Shown one piece after another: positions 17,092 to 25,310 of a stretch of DNA of 64,000 bases (position 1 is the first letter of the stretch; the number at the start of each line of letters is the position of its first letter). The notes beneath the pieces were generated by a model. The model saw only the letters and a program-made list of their open reading frames with translations, was not told the DNA's origin and did not search any database. The translations under genes and the position numbers were made by a program. The stretch is taken from the NCBI RefSeq assembly GCF_047324305.1, contig NZ_CP178740.1, positions 4,154,001 to 4,218,000 on the forward strand. The letters are read 5' to 3'. This stretch comes from Acerihabitans sp047324305 (GTDB taxonomy: Bacteria > Pseudomonadota > Gammaproteobacteria > Enterobacterales > Enterobacteriaceae).

Positions 17092-17517
17092 CTAGGTGTC
17101 CTTGGCGTGGATGCTGCGTCTCATCTTGGCCAGAATTTGCACCAGGGCCTCGCGTTCTTCGGGGGACAACGTCTGCAATAAGCTGTCCGAGACCTGTTCA
17201 GCCACGGGCCGGGCAAGATTCAGCATAGTGCGGCCCTGCTTGGTGAGCCGGATAAGACGCCGGCGGCTATCGGCGGCATCCGGGTGCCGGACAATCAGCT
17301 GCCTGGTTTCCATGCGTCCAAGCATTTCCGCCAGGGTTGCCTTGGTGGTGGCGCTAGCCTGCCCGAGCGCGGCCTGATCGAGTCCTTCGGGCGAGGTGGC
17401 GAGCGCTTCCAAAACCGCATATTGCGGTTTGGTTAGTTCGGGCATCAGCAAGGTCCAGCGGGCGGTATGCTCCTGCAGGACAACGCGCATGAGGTGGAAT
17501 AAGGTCTTGTCAAACAT
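17092..17517 (-). CDS. hosA: HosA-like MarR-family repressor
   Basis: A 141-residue winged-helix regulator matching HosA along its length, including EHTARW, PELTKPQYAVLEALA and TTKATLAEMLGRMETR. The start at 17517 gives the normal HosA length; an upstream in-frame extension of 28 residues is not family-like. HosA represses the divergent non-oxidative hydroxyarylic acid decarboxylase operon in enterobacteria and is released by 4-hydroxybenzoate. Here it stands divergent to exactly such an operon, with two perfect GTTCGTATACGAAC palindromes between them, so the regulatory circuit looks conserved. Confidence 0.9.
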   Translation of the reverse strand: MFDKTLFHLMRVVLQEHTARWTLLMPELTKPQYAVLEALATSPEGLDQAALGQASATTKATLAEMLGRMETRQLIVRHPDAADSRRRLIRLTKQGRTMLNLARPVAEQVSDSLLQTLSPEEREALVQILAKMRRSIHAKDT

Positions 17518-17635
17518 CCGCTCTATATCCTGTCCGGTAGTTCCCCGTTCACGCCCGTTTGGCGGGGCGGGTATTATCTCCGCTACGTTTGGCGTGCACA
17601 AGCAAATCCCGCCATTGATGCATACCGGGCTTGAC

Positions 17636-17649
17636 GTTCGTATACGAAC
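17636..17649. promoter_or_regulatory. HosA operator, copy 1
   Basis: Perfect 14-base palindrome GTTCGTATACGAAC located about 120 bases upstream of hosA. It is identical to the core of the second site 67 bases away. It matches the palindromic type of HosA recognition site known from enterobacterial decarboxylase loci. Lying nearer hosA, it may serve autoregulation. Confidence 0.8.
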
Positions 17650-17697
17650 TAAATAGAATTTTCCGTGAAGCCTGGGGCGGAGTCTGTTCGTCCGAAC

Positions 17698-17721
17698 ATA
17701 TAGTTCGTATACGAACTATAT
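17698..17721. promoter_or_regulatory. HosA operator, copy 2 (24-base perfect palindrome)
   Basis: The core GTTCGTATACGAAC at 17703-17716 is extended symmetrically by ATATA / TATAT to a perfect palindrome of 24 bases. It lies about 140 bases upstream of the decarboxylase subunit C start. The longer symmetry suggests this is the stronger site. The TATA-rich arms may overlap a promoter -10 element. Confidence 0.82.
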
Positions 17722-17861
17722 GTTGTTACCTTGCTTCGTTTATGCGACTTATCCTCGTTATATCGCGGGCCGCTGACGTTGGGGAAGGGCTGACCGGCGC
17801 CGGGTAAAACGGCAGGGTAGATGAGTCGACCCGCCTTTTCACATTGGATACGGGATTTAAC

Positions 17862-19289
17862 ATGATATTCGACGATTTGCGCCAGTTTCTGCAGGCGCTG
17901 GATGAACATGGCCAGCTGCTGCATGTGAAAGACTCCGTCCAGGCCGAGCCGGACCTGGCGGCGGCGGCCAATGCGGCCGGTCGGATCGGGGATAAAGCGC
18001 CGGCGCTTTATTTCGATAATATCGCGGGTTTTACCGACGCCAAGGTTGCGCTTAATACCCTGGGTTCGTGGCCTAACCACGCTATCGCCTTGGGCATGGC
18101 TCCCGGTACCTCCACCAAGGATCAGGTTGCGGAATTCATCCGGCGCTGGGACGAGTTCCCCGTATCGGTGGAGCGCCGCGCAAATCCGCCCTGGCGGGAA
18201 AACAGCGTCGAAGGCGACGATATCAATCTTTTTGAAATACTGCCACTGTTTCGCCTCAACGATGGCGACGGGGGTTTTTATCTGGACAAAGCCGCGGTGG
18301 TCTCGCGCGACCCGCAGGACCCCGATAATTTCGGCAAGCAGAATGTCGGCATTTACCGTATGCAGGTCAAGGGGAAACGCCGTCTCGCCATCCAGCCCGT
18401 GCCGGTGCACGATATCGCCATCCACCTCAAGGCGGCGGAGGAGCGGGGCGAGGACCTGCCTATCGCTATCACCCTTGGCAACGATCCGATCATCACGCTT
18501 ATGGCGTCGACGCCCCTGGGCTATGACCAGTCGGAATACGAAATGGCGGGCGCGCTGCGGCAGGCGCCTTATCCGATCGCCACGGCCCCGCTAACCGGAT
18601 TTGACGTCCCATGGGGGTCGGAGGTGGTTATCGAAGGCGTGATCGAAAGCCGCAAGCGCGAACTGGAAGGCCCGTTCGGCGAGTTCACGGGCAATTATTC
18701 CGGCGGGCACCGGATGCCGGTGATAAGGATCGACCGGGTTTCTTATAGAACGCAGCCGATCTTCGAGTCCCTTTATCTTGGCATGCCCTGGACGGAGGTG
18801 GACTATCTCATCGGTCCGGCAACATGTGTCCCGCTTTACAAGCAGCTCAAGGCCGATTTTCCCGAGGTGCAGGCCGTTAATGCCATGTATACCCATGGCC
18901 TGCTGGCGATTATTTCCACCAAGAAACGTTATGGCGGATTCGCGAAAGCGGTAGGACTGCGCGCCATGACGACGCCCCATGGATTGGGTTACGTAAAAAT
19001 GGCGATTGTCGTGGATGAGGACGTCGATCCCTTCAATTTACCCCAGGTTATGTGGGCTTTGTCCACCAAGGTGAATCCCGCGGGCGATCTGGTACAACTG
19101 CCCAATATGTCGGTGGTCGCGCTTGACCCCGGCTCGACGCCCGCAGGCGTGACCGACAAGCTGGTCATTGATGCGACGACCCCCGTCGTTCCGGACACGC
19201 GCGGCAATTACGGTCTACCGGTGCGCGATCTTCCCGAAACGGGCCGCTGGATCGAGCGGCTGAACACGCTGATCGCCAACAACCGTTGA
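17862..19289 (+). CDS. ecdC: Non-oxidative hydroxyarylic acid decarboxylase subunit C (UbiD family)
   Basis: A 475-residue UbiD-type decarboxylase that uses prenylated FMN to remove CO2 from 4-hydroxybenzoate-type aromatics. It is very close to EcdC/YclC, with FDDLRQFLQALDEHGQLL, LPLFRLNDGDGGFYLDKA, FGKQNVGIYRMQVKGKRRLA and LEGPFGEFTGNYSGG, including the E-x-P-x-x-E type active-site region. The ATG at 17862 with GGGA six bases upstream matches the normal N-terminus; the TTG at 17844 is unlikely. Subunit D follows. The usual first gene B, a UbiX-like flavin prenyltransferase, is missing, so cofactor must come from UbiX elsewhere. Confidence 0.93.
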   Translation: MIFDDLRQFLQALDEHGQLLHVKDSVQAEPDLAAAANAAGRIGDKAPALYFDNIAGFTDAKVALNTLGSWPNHAIALGMAPGTSTKDQVAEFIRRWDEFPVSVERRANPPWRENSVEGDDINLFEILPLFRLNDGDGGFYLDKAAVVSRDPQDPDNFGKQNVGIYRMQVKGKRRLAIQPVPVHDIAIHLKAAEERGEDLPIAITLGNDPIITLMASTPLGYDQSEYEMAGALRQAPYPIATAPLTGFDVPWGSEVVIEGVIESRKRELEGPFGEFTGNYSGGHRMPVIRIDRVSYRTQPIFESLYLGMPWTEVDYLIGPATCVPLYKQLKADFPEVQAVNAMYTHGLLAIISTKKRYGGFAKAVGLRAMTTPHGLGYVKMAIVVDEDVDPFNLPQVMWALSTKVNPAGDLVQLPNMSVVALDPGSTPAGVTDKLVIDATTPVVPDTRGNYGLPVRDLPETGRWIERLNTLIANNR

Positions 19290-19317
19290 TCCGATAATAA
19301 ATGAAAAGGAACATATG

Positions 19318-19554
19318 ATGATTTGTCCTCGTTGCCAGCATCCGGAGACGGACGTTTTGTTTGAAAGCCCGGTCCCGGGCGTATTTACCGTATTTCAATG
19401 CGGGCAATGCCTCTACACCTGGCGTTCGACCGAGCCTCCGCGCCGTTCCGATCCCCGGTTTTATCCGCAAGCGTTCCGCCTGGACCCCGGGAGTCTGGAA
19501 CACGCCGAGGAAATACCACCGGTTCCGGTCCTGCAGAAAGTCACCGGAGAGTAA
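19318..19554 (+). CDS. ecdD: Hydroxyarylic acid decarboxylase small subunit D (EcdD/VdcD)
   Basis: A 78-residue zinc-ribbon-like protein beginning MICPRCQHPETDV with a second Cys pair in FQCGQCLYTWRSTEPPRR. This pattern and size match subunit D of non-oxidative hydroxyarylic acid decarboxylases, an accessory protein of uncertain role. I choose the second ATG (19318), seven bases after AAGGA, because homologues begin MICPRC. It lies 28 bases after subunit C in the same operon. Confidence 0.9.
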   Translation: MICPRCQHPETDVLFESPVPGVFTVFQCGQCLYTWRSTEPPRRSDPRFYPQAFRLDPGSLEHAEEIPPVPVLQKVTGE

Positions 19555-19592
19555 TACACCGCTTATCCGGTGCGCCTGGGTAAGGGGTAAAA

Positions 19593-19875
19593 TCATTCCC
19601 GCCACACCGCGTCGCGGGCTTTAATAGCCCGCAGGAGCATACCTAGCGTGTAAAAGCGGCCGGCGAGATAAAATTGATGGTTGTCCACCCGCCCGACGCC
19701 GTTGGCAATCACACGAAGCCGGCCGCCCTGTTCGGCATCGCTCAGCAACGGGTCCCACATCATCCAGGCATCCGCGGCATGATGATCGCTTGGCGCCAGC
19801 GAATACTTCGGCGGCGCATAGACTACCCGTATGTCATCCAGCGTCAGGCCGGCCTCATCAAGGTCCGCAGCAAAA
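19593..19875 (-). pseudogene. SsuA-like sulfonate-binding protein remnant
   Basis: The minus strand reads ADLDEAGLTLDDIRVVYAPP, then HHAADAWMMWDPLLSDAE and GRVDNHQFYLAGRF, which match the second lobe of aliphatic sulfonate/nitrate ABC binding proteins. The first half of a normal protein of about 320 residues is missing, and sequence upstream in this frame is unrelated. A TetR tail on the opposite strand begins at the same breakpoint (about 19875). It is a deletion relic. Confidence 0.72.
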
Positions 19876-19879
19876 GATA

Positions 19880-20110
19880 GAATTGATGCTATTGCTATGT
19901 CATATTTTCGAATCTGGTAAATCACGCGGCGAAGTAAGGACGAATGCCCATGTACAAACGCTGGCTTGCCTGGTCTATTTTGTTTTTTATGGTGCCCTGA
20001 GGAATTGCATTTTAATGCCAACAGACGGTTGGACAGCAAAAGAAGGAGCCACCGCTTTGGATATGCTTTTTTCTCTAATCGACACCGATACGAGTGAATA
20101 TTATAAATAA
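19880..20110 (+). pseudogene. TetR-family regulator C-terminal remnant
   Basis: In one plus frame the end of a TetR ligand-binding domain can be read: LLLCHIFESGKSRGEV, TLACLVYFVFYGALRN and WTAKEGATALDMLFSLID, then a stop at 20108-20110. The helix-turn-helix half is absent and no start with a ribosome site is present. The base composition is AT-rich, unlike the decarboxylase genes before it. The breakpoint coincides with that of the SsuA-like remnant on the other strand. Confidence 0.6.
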
Positions 20111-20254
20111 ATAGCATTTCAGAGTAGAGAAAAAAAATCTCTCTCATACACCTGCGATTTTACCTAGTGCCGAACTCAGGGCACATTAAGCACAAGCATT
20201 ACACCGATTCTGAGTAGACTACATTTGTCTTTCTACCTAATGGAGAACATAGCC

Positions 20255-20869
20255 GTGGCGACACCAGGCGAGACACTTCCAGCGTTGGCTCATTTTTCCT
20301 GGTGTGCGCAGGTAGCGCTGAGGCTTGCTATTCAAGATGGACTGATCCATTCTCCCTTAGATGAGCATCTCTTTTTGCTAAACTGGATAGTCACAGCGAA
20401 AACGCAAAAGCGTTTTCCGAAGATGATTGGGACGGATATCGACAATCTCATATCGCATGCCAGCCGATTAGGCATACAAATTAATCTCCTGCAACAACTT
20501 CATTCTATTTATATTTTTTACATGTTTCCTATGGTTAAGAAAACAGACCGACTTCGGTTCAGCTATGTTATTGAGTCGTTGCGTTTGTTGGGATGGCAGG
20601 ATTTTAGCATATCTCGAAAAGACGGGTTGGCCCTGGAGAAATTTTCTTTGGATTCAAGAAAAAATGTAATTTTCATCGAATATGAATCTTTAAATAAAGC
20701 ATTTGATGCGGAAGGTCGTCAGATCTCTATTATTGAATTAAAACTGTCTGGACCGATAAATAAAATCATTGAATTATTTGTCAAGCAAGATTTTTATTGC
20801 AATTATGTAAATGAAACACAAAGCTATTATCTGCTTTTTATTAACACATCACCTGTTAATGGAAAATAA
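20255..20869 (+). CDS. Probable DUF2913-family protein
   Basis: A protein of about 204 residues without signal peptide or membrane segments. The region LFLLNWIVTAKTQKRFPKMI, then DNLISHASRLGIQINL, resembles the DUF2913 family found in enterobacteria and vibrios; the function is unknown. The GTG at 20255 lies nine bases after GGAG and is my preferred start; an ATG at 20240 would add five residues. The gene is AT-rich relative to the decarboxylase genes. A universal stress protein follows 33 bases downstream, so the two probably form an operon. The family assignment is from memory of the motif and is moderately sure. Confidence 0.65.
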   Translation: MATPGETLPALAHFSWCAQVALRLAIQDGLIHSPLDEHLFLLNWIVTAKTQKRFPKMIGTDIDNLISHASRLGIQINLLQQLHSIYIFYMFPMVKKTDRLRFSYVIESLRLLGWQDFSISRKDGLALEKFSLDSRKNVIFIEYESLNKAFDAEGRQISIIELKLSGPINKIIELFVKQDFYCNYVNETQSYYLLFINTSPVNGK

Positions 20870-20902
20870 TGATTTAGTCCAATGTGATTAGAGACAATAT
20901 AT

Positions 20903-21751
20903 ATGCTACTAAAGGTTATCGTGGTATTTATTGATGTTTCACTAAATAATCAGGCACGGCTTGATTACGCAGTAAAAATCGCACGCCGCTATGGTGCTCA
21001 TCTCGCGGGACTCTATATCGCCCCAACTTACTGGGAGACCAGTCCATCTAAAATTTATGATATTGGCAGTGATGCATCAACTGAGTTGACAAGATTTCAG
21101 CGCGAGGAAGAGCAGGAGACATTAAAAAAGGCGAGAGAGGTTTTCAACGCTGCCACCCACAGTGAAAAGATTGATTCTGAGTTTCACATCATTAAAGACA
21201 GCGCAGATGACATGCAGTTCAGGTCAATTTTGTTATATACAGATCTGATCATCGTTGGTACCCCTGGAACCAACGGACTGCCAAAAAATTGGTCGGCGCA
21301 AGCGATACTACTTGCTACAGATGTTCCATTCCTTATAGTGCCAAATGGATGGCGGTGTCAATCAGGGGAGATCGGTAAACGAATCATGCTCAGCTGGAAT
21401 GGTAGCCGTGAGTCACGCCGGGCTATCATGGATTCCCTGCCATTTTTGAGCGCTGCACAATCTGTGTCGGTTGTCGACGTCGTAAAGGAAAAATATCCAC
21501 ATCATGGCGACTCGCTTGGCACGGACTTTTTACTTTTTATCAGCAGGCACGGAATTCAGGTCGCTGTTGATGTATTGTTATCACAAGATCGTCCCTCCGC
21601 CGCCGTGCTCTTGCAGTACGCAGCGGTGCATGATATTGATTTAATTATTCTAGGGGCTTATAGCCATTGCCAGTCGGGTGTGATTATCTTCAGAGGCCTC
21701 GCAAGATCACTCTTGCATGTTACGACCGTTCCCTTGCTAATCGCACATTAG
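20903..21751 (+). CDS. Tandem-domain universal stress protein
   Basis: A 282-residue cytoplasmic protein of two UspA-like domains. The first starts VIVVFIDVSLNNQARLDYAV and includes TDLIIVGTPGTNGL; the second starts RIMLSWNGSRESRRAIMDSL and ends with DLIILGAYSHCQSGVIIFRG and a final strand. The G-x-x-G-x(9)-S/T nucleotide motif is only partly kept, so ATP binding is uncertain. It follows the DUF2913-like gene. Such proteins support survival in stress; nothing shows the specific trigger here. Confidence 0.85.
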   Translation: MLLKVIVVFIDVSLNNQARLDYAVKIARRYGAHLAGLYIAPTYWETSPSKIYDIGSDASTELTRFQREEEQETLKKAREVFNAATHSEKIDSEFHIIKDSADDMQFRSILLYTDLIIVGTPGTNGLPKNWSAQAILLATDVPFLIVPNGWRCQSGEIGKRIMLSWNGSRESRRAIMDSLPFLSAAQSVSVVDVVKEKYPHHGDSLGTDFLLFISRHGIQVAVDVLLSQDRPSAAVLLQYAAVHDIDLIILGAYSHCQSGVIIFRGLARSLLHVTTVPLLIAH

Positions 21752-22807
21752 TATAAATAATGATTTATTGATGTGATTATATCATTTGAGAACAAAAATA
21801 TCGTATTAGCCTCTTGGGCGCCAAAGACATCCGCCGATTAGACTGGCTTAATAAGGATAGATTACGTCTACTGTCTAGATATTAATATTAGCCCAAACTC
21901 TTTCAGTATAAAGTAAAAAAATCCACCGTTTCCGGTGGGTAATTAGTACAAAATTCTATCCATGAATAACGGGGGAAATCCTTTTATGAAGAGTTATTCT
22001 AACGCCATTAATCAGTGGGTAGTGTGCAAAAATTGCTTTGTGTAGAGATTTTAACAAAAATGATTAACTATAATTTTTCATATTTTAAAAGCTTGTGTTT
22101 TCTAAATTGCAACAGAAAGCTGAGCAGATATGGAAAGAAAAGAAGGTTTTACATCTACAGCCTCGATCATGGGCAGGCAATTCTTAGCTAATGTAAGAGG
22201 AGATATGTTAATCCAGCGGTGCGGGAACGCACATGAACAGGTTTTCCTGTCAGACCACAAGCGTAAAAAAAGGTGGGCCAACTGTGATGGAAACGCCCTC
22301 AGCAAGCACAAGCATCATTTAAATTTCACATTATTTTTTATTATTATAAAGCTTACGTTTATATTTATGAAAACGATCATTCAGTTTATGTTTATTTTGT
22401 GTACTCAAGTGTTTACCTAAAACAGTAAAAACCACGACGAGAAGGAATAAAATAATCAATAAATACAATAAATTATATAAAAACATATTAACCTCAAATC
22501 AGTTTGAACTGCTGGATCTTTCACACTTAAAATTATACCGTCAGAACAGCACAGTGAATGATCAATCTGTGCGCAGTTTTACAAAGGCTGTACTTGAGAA
22601 ATTGTTAGCGTATGAATGTGCTTAAGACTAAAATTGATAAAATGTATGACTTTATTCCTCTCGTATTGCCAATTGTGATGAATAATGCCCCGGCCCAGAT
22701 AAATAGCAATACCTTGGTAATTGGTATGTATAGCGATATTACTAATTGCTCAATTTGGTCATCAAGAGACTATTTGTTTATGCACAATTCTGTAGGAAAT
22801 GACATGC
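21752..22807. other. AT-rich stretch of about 1 kb without supported genes
   Basis: Only short frames are open here. A frame at 22130-22420 and another at 22612-22845 lack family resemblance, and the latter overlaps the end of the AraC gene on the other strand. One frame from about 22430 to 22623 stays open without an ATG (SNQFELLDLSHLKLYRQN is part of it) and may be the tail of a lost gene. A minus-oriented terminator lies at 21914-21940. The region looks like decayed or foreign DNA. Confidence 0.5.
21914..21940 (-). terminator. Rho-independent terminator, minus orientation
   Basis: On the minus strand a six-pair stem CCACCG/CGGTGG with a four-base loop is followed by seven Ts. No minus-strand gene ending here is recognisable. 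It may serve a lost gene or an unannotated small transcript. It cannot terminate the universal stress gene, which runs on the plus strand. Confidence 0.55.
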
Positions 22808-23707
22808 TCATGATAAATAGGAATCTTTTTCAACTATTGGAATAAGGTATTCGCAAACTATATTATAATCAGTCGAATACTGAATAGGAGAATTGAATGA
22901 GAAACGTTCGATGTCAGGACCCTGACTCCGCGTCAAACGCAAGCTCGGCATGGATGACTTATAGACCAGCATAATAAAATTTTGCAGCCCTCCGGCAGGT
23001 CCTTCATAAGTAAACCGCGCGTAAGTACCGCCTTCGAGAACCACCGGAGACGCAGATGGAAGATGTTCAGGCAACTGCCCCTGGGGCCAGGCTGTGGTGT
23101 AATACAATGTCATGTCCCCATTACGCCTTGGTGTCTCGCTCGGTAGCATGCGATTCAGTCCGTAAAGTAGCGGTGAAAGAGGTGTTCCTTGTTGCAGATA
23201 CTGATGCCAGAGTGGTGTTCTCAAGTCGCGGCGAACAAAGTCTTGAAAATGTTCCAGGGTACTGTGATATCTTTTGGTCACTCCGATCAGGCGGGTCGCG
23301 GGGATGACGATGAAATCAGGTGTGGGAAACCTGGTCAAGTCAAGGTATATAGGCGGACAAAGTCCCGCCAGCCGCCAGTTTGACGCGCAGCGGTAGGAGC
23401 CCGGCGTTTGGGCGAATTGCCGTTTAAAGGCGCGGGTGAAAATTTGTTGTGAGTCGAAATGGTAAAAATACCCGATCTCAAATATAGATCGACGCGTTAA
23501 GCGTAATGCCACCGCTGCCTGGGATAACCGCCTCTCCCGGGTATAACCTCCAAGGTTACGGCCAGTAATAGTCTTAAACATGCGTTGCAAATACCATTTA
23601 GAAAAGCCGGCCTTTGCTGCAACGTCATCCAATAATAATCGCTGATCCAGGTTATCTTCTAACCAGTCCAGTAATACGCTGATTATATTTAATTGGGAGT
23701 TGGACAT
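22808..23707 (-). CDS. Rob/MarA-like AraC-family activator with GyrI-like domain
   Basis: A 299-residue regulator. The N-terminal 110 residues are an AraC-type double helix-turn-helix (LLLDDVAAKAGFSKWYLQRM, then SIFEIGYFYHFDSQQIFTRA), and the C-terminal part resembles the GyrI/AraC effector-binding domain of Rob. The start MSNSQLN at 23707 is preceded by GTGAGAG. It lies just after a TetR gene on the same strand and should be cotranscribed. Rob-type proteins activate stress and efflux genes; the inducer here is unknown. Confidence 0.86.
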   Translation of the reverse strand: MSNSQLNIISVLLDWLEDNLDQRLLLDDVAAKAGFSKWYLQRMFKTITGRNLGGYTRERRLSQAAVALRLTRRSIFEIGYFYHFDSQQIFTRAFKRQFAQTPGSYRCASNWRLAGLCPPIYLDLTRFPTPDFIVIPATRLIGVTKRYHSTLEHFQDFVRRDLRTPLWHQYLQQGTPLSPLLYGLNRMLPSETPRRNGDMTLYYTTAWPQGQLPEHLPSASPVVLEGGTYARFTYEGPAGGLQNFIMLVYKSSMPSLRLTRSQGPDIERFSFNSPIQYSTDYNIVCEYLIPIVEKDSYLS

Positions 23708-23719
23708 GGCTACTCTCAC

Positions 23720-24364
23720 TTATCTTATCATTGTTAATTGACCAAATAGTGTGCGCTTCAGCTCGCGTCGGAATGTTTCATCCTTAGCGGCGGTCGGAGA
23801 AAAGCGAATAATGAAGCTTCGGGTCGCCACCGTCATCGCGATTGAACCAGTGAACACAAAGAAAAACAGCTCAGGATCGATATCGCCGATGTCTCCGGCT
23901 TCACGCGCCTTTTTGAGCAACGGCAAAAGCAAATCATAAGGAGGTTTGATCAATCGCTCGTAAACATAGTCAGATCGCGCGTCATGCTGGGCGACTTCCT
24001 TGACAACAAATTTAGCCATCAGCGGAGTGTCGCAAATCAGATCGATCAATTGCTCCATGACATGACGAAAGTACTCACCCTCCGAGAGGTCGCCATTTTT
24101 TTCCTGCTCCATGACAAGTATTACGGCGACAACCCGCTCAGCGACATGGTCAATGACCGCTTGCCACAAACCAAGTTTCGAGCCAAAACTATGAGAGAGA
24201 AGTGAGACATCCACATCGGCCTCTGAAGCAATCTGGCGCAAGCTCGACCCCTCGAACCCAAATCTGGAGAAAATATCGAGCGCGCTCTCCAAGATCCGAT
24301 CCGATGTCGGTACTTGCGATTTGCGTGGTCTGCCCCTTGGTCTGCGGGGGGTGTCGGCTATCAT
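23720..24364 (-). CDS. TetR-family transcriptional regulator
   Basis: A regulator of about 214 residues starting MIADTPRRPRGRPRKSQV, a basic leader typical of AcrR-like proteins. The HTH is ILESALDIFSRFGFEGSSLR, then QIASEADVDVSLLSHSFGSK. The C-terminal ligand domain (EYFRHVMEQLIDLI, FFFVFTGSIAMTVATRSF) is complete. A 23-residue upstream extension in frame is not family-like. Twelve bases separate its stop from the Rob-like AraC gene. Its targets probably include this two-gene unit. Confidence 0.88.
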   Translation of the reverse strand: MIADTPRRPRGRPRKSQVPTSDRILESALDIFSRFGFEGSSLRQIASEADVDVSLLSHSFGSKLGLWQAVIDHVAERVVAVILVMEQEKNGDLSEGEYFRHVMEQLIDLICDTPLMAKFVVKEVAQHDARSDYVYERLIKPPYDLLLPLLKKAREAGDIGDIDPELFFFVFTGSIAMTVATRSFIIRFSPTAAKDETFRRELKRTLFGQLTMIR

Positions 24365-24433
24365 CGTTATCTCTATTCCTGTTGTTTTTTCAGTCTGACC
24401 TGGACAGGTGACTCTATCATTTATTCTTCTCAA

Positions 24434-25310
24434 TAATCAACGGATGTTGATTATTAAGGGATATGAAAAATGATTATCTTGCTGACGGCGCATATCGGCG
24501 CATCAGGTTGCTCGCCGGGTCGGATAGTGGTGTTTTTTGGCGAGCCGTTGGTTCATGTTTGACGGCCGATGGGAAGTGCTGTCGCCAATAATCCTGAAAT
24601 GCCTGCCGGCATTGCACAACGAACAGATATTGGGCACTAAAAGCACATCTACCCAGATGGTTTATAGGCTATTTTTGCATAAATGATAATAGGGTCAATC
24701 AGGAGTGAGCAGTATGACGAACTTACATCCGTTTACCCCTCATTATAATTATGCCAATGTGGACTTCATGGCGTCCACGGTGGCTTTCATGGAACGCCAA
24801 AAAATGTCCATTGACCTTGTTACCCTTGAGGCGAAAATTCCCAGTTCTGGTAAAAAGATGTGCAATTTTTTTACCAAAAATGAATTATGACATTGAATTT
24901 GCGTTGTTTTTTTTCGAAAAAATAAGTGAAGCAAAAATATAGATGTTATCAAAAATATTTTTTGGTTAACACATTCGCCTCCAGCAAGGTAACTCATTAC
25001 AAAAATTTATCTGTTATCGTTCATGGATCCGTCAGGGATCATGCAACACTGGATGATGTCGTGGAAGAGTTTTAATAAAAAACAGGACTCTATTATTAAG
25101 GTAACCTACATCGGCGGATATAATGCCTTGCAAGGCGGTTCTGTTTTGCTTAAATAATATATTTTTGGGGAGGCTATATTATCATATTCCTGTATAAATC
25201 CATTTTTATAACAGTATGTATTTGTGGATGCAATCTGATTTTTTATCGGCGAACCAGCCCCATGTTGAAAACCTGAGGTTGGTTTTTCCCAGAGATAAGT
25301 TTATGAAATA
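24434..25310. other. Intergenic stretch of about 880 bases, mostly AT-rich
   Basis: No gene of known family is seen. One small frame at 24714-24890 has a ribosome site and is listed separately. Around 25030-25075 a plus frame reads GSVRDHATLDDVVEEF before a stop, which may be the tail of a lost gene. A GCCTTGCAAGGC palindrome lies near 25124. The left part should contain the promoter of the TetR/AraC unit. Confidence 0.4.
24714..24890 (+). CDS. Possible small protein or truncated gene, 58 residues
   Basis: The frame begins MTNLHPFTPHYNYANVDFMA and has AGGAG about ten bases before the ATG. It has no signal peptide and I recognise no family. The AT content rises sharply towards the end, where the frame closes in FFTKNEL. 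It could be the start of a longer gene truncated by decay, or a genuine small protein. The evidence is the ribosome site and coding-like first half only. Confidence 0.35.
   Translation: MTNLHPFTPHYNYANVDFMASTVAFMERQKMSIDLVTLEAKIPSSGKKMCNFFTKNEL

Noticed and set aside
22130..22420. 96-codon plus-strand frame in AT-rich DNA
   Set aside because: Composition changes inside the frame, no ribosome site, no family likeness.
22612..22845. 77-codon plus-strand frame
   Set aside because: It overlaps the end of the AraC gene on the other strand, has no ribosome site and resembles nothing known.
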